A stretch of DNA of 64,000 bases from an uncultured Microbacterium sp. Lineage in GTDB: Bacteria > Actinomycetota > Actinomycetes > Actinomycetales > Microbacteriaceae. The notes below the pieces were generated by a model, which worked only from the letters and a program-made list of their open reading frames with translations, was not told where the DNA came from and made no database searches. The stretch is taken from positions 124,001 through 188,000 of the forward strand of contig NZ_FLQR01000008.1 in NCBI RefSeq assembly GCF_900078385.1, written 5' to 3'. The translations under genes and the position numbers were made by a program. This document shows positions 61,631 through 64,000 of this stretch, in pieces; the first letter of the stretch is position 1; the number at the start of each line of letters is the position of its first letter.

Positions 61631-61660
61631 AAGGGGGGATGCCGGTCGGCATCCCCCCTT
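61631..61660 (+). terminator. Terminator after the antitoxin-like gene
   Basis: A 13-bp stem with loop GGTC, followed by TT and preceded by AA; the T-run TTTT spans the stem end. This is the only classical intrinsic terminator in the window. Confidence 0.85.
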
Positions 61661-61684
61661 TTCCGACTCATCCGCGCGAAACGC

Positions 61685-61714
61685 TTGACGCCGCACCCCT
61701 TCGCCTTCTAGCGT
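61685..61714 (+). promoter_or_regulatory. Promoter-like site with no evident gene
   Basis: TTGACG, an 18-base spacer and TAGCGT. Downstream, 61715-62045 contains only short ORFs without ribosome sites or recognisable products. It may be an upstream promoter of the S10 operon or drive an unidentified RNA. Confidence 0.4.
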
Positions 61715-62045
61715 CGCCCTTGGCGGTTGTCGTCCGATCCGGGGGGTGAGGACGGGCCGCCGATGGGCTTGGGAGCTCATCCGTCGTCGTCGGGACTTGG
61801 GGCCGGCGACACTTGGGGGCAGGTGGGGGATGGGCGCAGCACGCGTCGCTGGGGTAACGCTGTTGCGCGCCCGCCGCGTCGACTCATCGTCGACGCACTT
61901 CGCCGACCCCCACGGATGTGTCTTCGGAGGCCGCGGGGCTCTGTCCCGCACCTCGTGAGCGGGCCGGGCGTCCCCCAAGGCCCGCCCCGCTCACACCCTT
62001 CCCGGCATGCCGGCTGAAGATACGCCGAATGCGACACGCCCGAGT

Positions 62046-62074
62046 TTGCGACACGCCCGGGCGACACGTAGACT
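62046..62074 (+). promoter_or_regulatory. S10 operon promoter
   Basis: TTGCGA (62046-62051), a 17-base spacer and TAGACT (62069-62074). The -35 lies within a 15-base direct repeat TGCGACACGCCCGRG at 62030 and 62047. Confidence 0.75.
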
Positions 62075-62117
62075 AATGAGGTTCCACATTCTGATGCCGC
62101 TTCGGTGTGCGTCGGAT

Positions 62118-62326
62118 CACTGCCAGGGCAGTGCATAGGCGGCGCATGAGCGCAGGGTCCTAGGCCGCGGGTAGTCAGAACACCAATCCAAAACCCCACC
62201 CGGAGACGGGATCGCACGTGTGCGTCCGGGGGAGCGGATACCGCAGGGTGACCTGCGGATTGACATCAGAACAGCGGTGCAGCATCCATCGCCACCGCGA
62301 TGGGAAGTGCCCGGCGCGCAAGCGCC
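62118..62326 (+). promoter_or_regulatory. Structured leader of the S10 operon
   Basis: A leader of about 300 bases before rpsJ. Stems: CACTGC-CAGG-GCAGTG (62118-62133), CCGCAGG-GTGA-CCTGCGG (62241-62258, a GNRA loop) and GGCGC-GCAA-GCGCC (62313-62326, a GNRA loop). L4 binds the S10 leader in E. coli; whether this one is an equivalent is open. Confidence 0.6.
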
Positions 62327-62378
62327 CCGTGCGTCCGATGCCCCAGAGGTATGACGCGAGAAAGAGAGTGAGCAGACA

Positions 62379-62687
62379 ATGGCGGGACAGAAGATCCGCA
62401 TTCGCCTGAAGTCGTATGACCACGAGGTCATCGACACGTCGGCGCGCAAAATCGTCGACACCGTGACCCGTGCGGGCGCGACGGTCGTGGGCCCGGTGCC
62501 CCTTCCGACCGAGAAGAACGTCGTGTGCGTCATCCGGTCGCCCCACAAGTACAAGGACAGCCGCGAGCACTTCGAGATGCGCACCCACAAGCGCCTCATC
62601 GACATCATCGACCCGACGCCCAAGGCCGTCGACTCGCTGATGCGTCTCGACCTCCCGGCTGACGTCAACATCGAGATCAAGCTCTGA
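62379..62687 (+). CDS. rpsJ: 30S ribosomal protein S10
   Basis: 102 aa, also the transcription-antitermination factor Nus[20 protein letters not shown] start, typical of the family. First gene of the S10 operon. Confidence 0.99.
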   Translation: MAGQKIRIRLKSYDHEVIDTSARKIVDTVTRAGATVVGPVPLPTEKNVVCVIRSPHKYKDSREHFEMRTHKRLIDIIDPTPKAVDSLMRLDLPADVNIEIKL

Positions 62688-62694
62688 GGTCGAC

Positions 62695-63354
62695 ATGGCT
62701 GATATCAATTCCAAGGTTTCCAAGGGCCTGCTGGGCACGAAGCTCGGCATGACCCAGGTCTGGGACGAGAACGGCAAGCTCGTTCCCGTCACCGTCATCG
62801 AGGTCGCCCCGAACGTGGTCACCCAGGTTCGCACGCCCGAGAAGGACGGCTACAACGCGGTTCAGATCGCCTACGGGCAGATCGACCCCCGCAAGGTGAA
62901 CAAGCCGCTCACGGCCCACTTCGAGGCCGCCGGCGTGACCCCGCGTCGCCACCTCACCGAGATCCGCACGGCGGATGCCGCTGACTACTCACTCGGTCAG
63001 GAGCTGACCGCTGACGGCATCTTCGAGGCCGGCCAGCGTGTCGACGTCGTCGGCACCAGCAAGGGCAAGGGCACCGCGGGTGTCATGAAGCGCCACAACT
63101 TCAAGGGCGTCTCCGCCTCGCACGGTGCGCACCGCAACCACCGCAAGCCCGGCTCCATCGGCGCATCGTCGACCCCGAGCCGCGTCTTCAAGGGCATGCG
63201 CATGGCCGGCCGTATGGGTGGCGAGCGCGTGACCGTCCTCAACCTCACGGTGCACGCCGTCGACGCCGAGAAGGGTCTGCTGCTCGTCAAGGGCGCCGTC
63301 CCCGGTGCTCGTGGCCGCATCGTCTACGTCCGCAACGCAGTGAAGGGTGCCTGA
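62695..63354 (+). CDS. rplC: 50S ribosomal protein L3
   Basis: 219 aa. [18 protein letters not shown] at the N-terminus and the [20 protein letters not shown] loop that reaches the peptidyl transferase centre. Seven bases after rpsJ. Confidence 0.99.
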   Translation: MADINSKVSKGLLGTKLGMTQVWDENGKLVPVTVIEVAPNVVTQVRTPEKDGYNAVQIAYGQIDPRKVNKPLTAHFEAAGVTPRRHLTEIRTADAADYSLGQELTADGIFEAGQRVDVVGTSKGKGTAGVMKRHNFKGVSASHGAHRNHRKPGSIGASSTPSRVFKGMRMAGRMGGERVTVLNLTVHAVDAEKGLLLVKGAVPGARGRIVYVRNAVKGA

Positions 63355-63356
63355 TC

Positions 63357-64000
63357 ATGGCTGACTCGACTCTCGCGCTCGACGTCCACAGCGCCGACGG
63401 CAAGAAGGCCGGCTCGGTCGAGCTTCCCGCCGCGCTGTTCGACGTCAAGACGAACATCCCCCTCATCCACCAGGTCGTCGTCGCGCAGCTCGCGGCGGCT
63501 CGCCAGGGCACCCACTCGACCAAGCGTCGCGGTGAGGTCTCCGGCGCCGGCCGCAAGCCCTTCAAGCAGAAGGGCACCGGTAACGCCCGTCAGGGCTCGA
63601 TCCGCGCGCCGCACATGACCGGTGGTGGCATCGTGCACGGCCCCAAGCCGCGCAACTACTCGCAGCGCACCCCCAAGAAGATGATCGCCGCCGCCCTGCT
63701 GGGCGCGCTCAGCGATCGTGCTCGCGGCGGCCGTCTGCACATCATCGACTCGTTCGGCATCGAGGGTGCCCCGTCGACGAAGGCCGCTGTGACGGTCCTG
63801 TCGGCACTCGCCCCGACCAAGAACGTGCTGGTCGTCATCAACCGTGACGACGATCTCGCCACGAAGAGCGTGCGCAACCTCGCGTACGTCCACGTGCTGA
63901 CGTTCGACCAGCTCAACGCCTACGACGTGCTCGTCTCCGACGACATCGTCTTCACCAAGGCCGCCTTCGACGCGTTCGTCGCTGCGAAGGCCGGCGCCAC
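63357..64000 (+). CDS. rplD: 50S ribosomal protein L4, truncated by the window edge
   Basis: 214 codons are visible (normal length is about 215-225), from [15 protein letters not shown] to the edge. The central basic extension ([20 protein letters not shown]) is complete. Two bases after the rplC stop. In E. coli L4 represses this operon. Confidence 0.98.
   Translation, partial: MADSTLALDVHSADGKKAGSVELPAALFDVKTNIPLIHQVVVAQLAAARQGTHSTKRRGEVSGAGRKPFKQKGTGNARQGSIRAPHMTGGGIVHGPKPRNYSQRTPKKMIAAALLGALSDRARGGRLHIIDSFGIEGAPSTKAAVTVLSALAPTKNVLVVINRDDDLATKSVRNLAYVHVLTFDQLNAYDVLVSDDIVFTKAAFDAFVAAKAGA

Noticed and set aside
61727..62017. Short plus-strand ORFs before the S10 operon
   Set aside because: No ribosome binding site, no codon bias like the neighbouring genes and no recognisable product.
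62260..62290. A second promoter in the S10 leader (TTGACA)
   Set aside because: The -35 is perfect but no acceptable -10 lies 16-18 bases downstream.

Overview
The window is high-GC DNA (roughly 70 percent by eye) from an actinobacterium. The best fit is Microbacteriaceae, probably Microbacterium or a close relative. Reasons: the actinobacterial set lhr-nei, DUF6421 and LrpA-type regulator; frequent GTG starts; many promoters with a TANNNT -10 box six to eight bases before the start codon (leaderless mRNAs); and the gene order rpoB-rpoC, then a 17-kb insertion, then rpsL-rpsG-fusA-tuf, then rpsJ-rplC-rplD. Genus is inferred from gene content, not from rRNA. I saw no rRNA, tRNA, CRISPR array, insertion sequence or phage gene.

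Layout. 1-9 kb: DNA-repair pair nei/lhr, a GreA/GreB-domain protein, an ABC-F ATPase with a long structured leader, a carboxylesterase and a degenerate Nudix protein. 9-14 kb: threonine aldolase, MFS exporter, SDR, DUF6421 and a divergent Lrp/AsnC regulator. 14.4-18.6 kb: a two-component system next to a MacB/FtsX-type ABC transporter, with a similar operator candidate before each half. 19.2-22.4 kb: a domain-permuted GH3 beta-glucosidase behind a perfect CelR/CebR-type operator, translationally coupled to a ComB-like phosphatase. 22.4-27.1 kb: SprT-like protease, TPR protein, spermidine-synthase-like protein, and 5-oxoprolinase PxpA plus fused PxpB-PxpC. 27.1-31 kb: a small accessory patch with a J-domain/transmembrane chimera of mixed base composition and a DUF4062-STAND NTPase, whose promoter lies back to back with that of rpoB. 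31.2-38.7 kb: rpoB-rpoC.

38.9-42 kb holds four secreted or membrane proteins of unknown function. It is followed by about 730 bases of non-coding repeats (22-bp tandem units, a dispersed GC-rich repeat with a 12-bp palindrome, and a C-only/G-only stretch). 42.6-56.6 kb is a tightly coupled operon: Ser/Thr kinase, giant Ig-like surface protein, MoxR AAA+ ATPase, DUF58, a transglutaminase-like membrane protein lacking its catalytic Cys and His, and a membrane FHA protein. All junctions from the kinase onward overlap by one or four bases. I read it as a phospho-signalling-linked MoxR chaperone system acting on a surface protein. This is the most system-like part of the window.

56.6-64 kb is the str operon, a small MT0933-type antitoxin-like protein, and the start of the S10 operon. 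Strong hairpins follow rpsG, fusA and tuf, and the rpsL and rpsJ leaders are long and structured.
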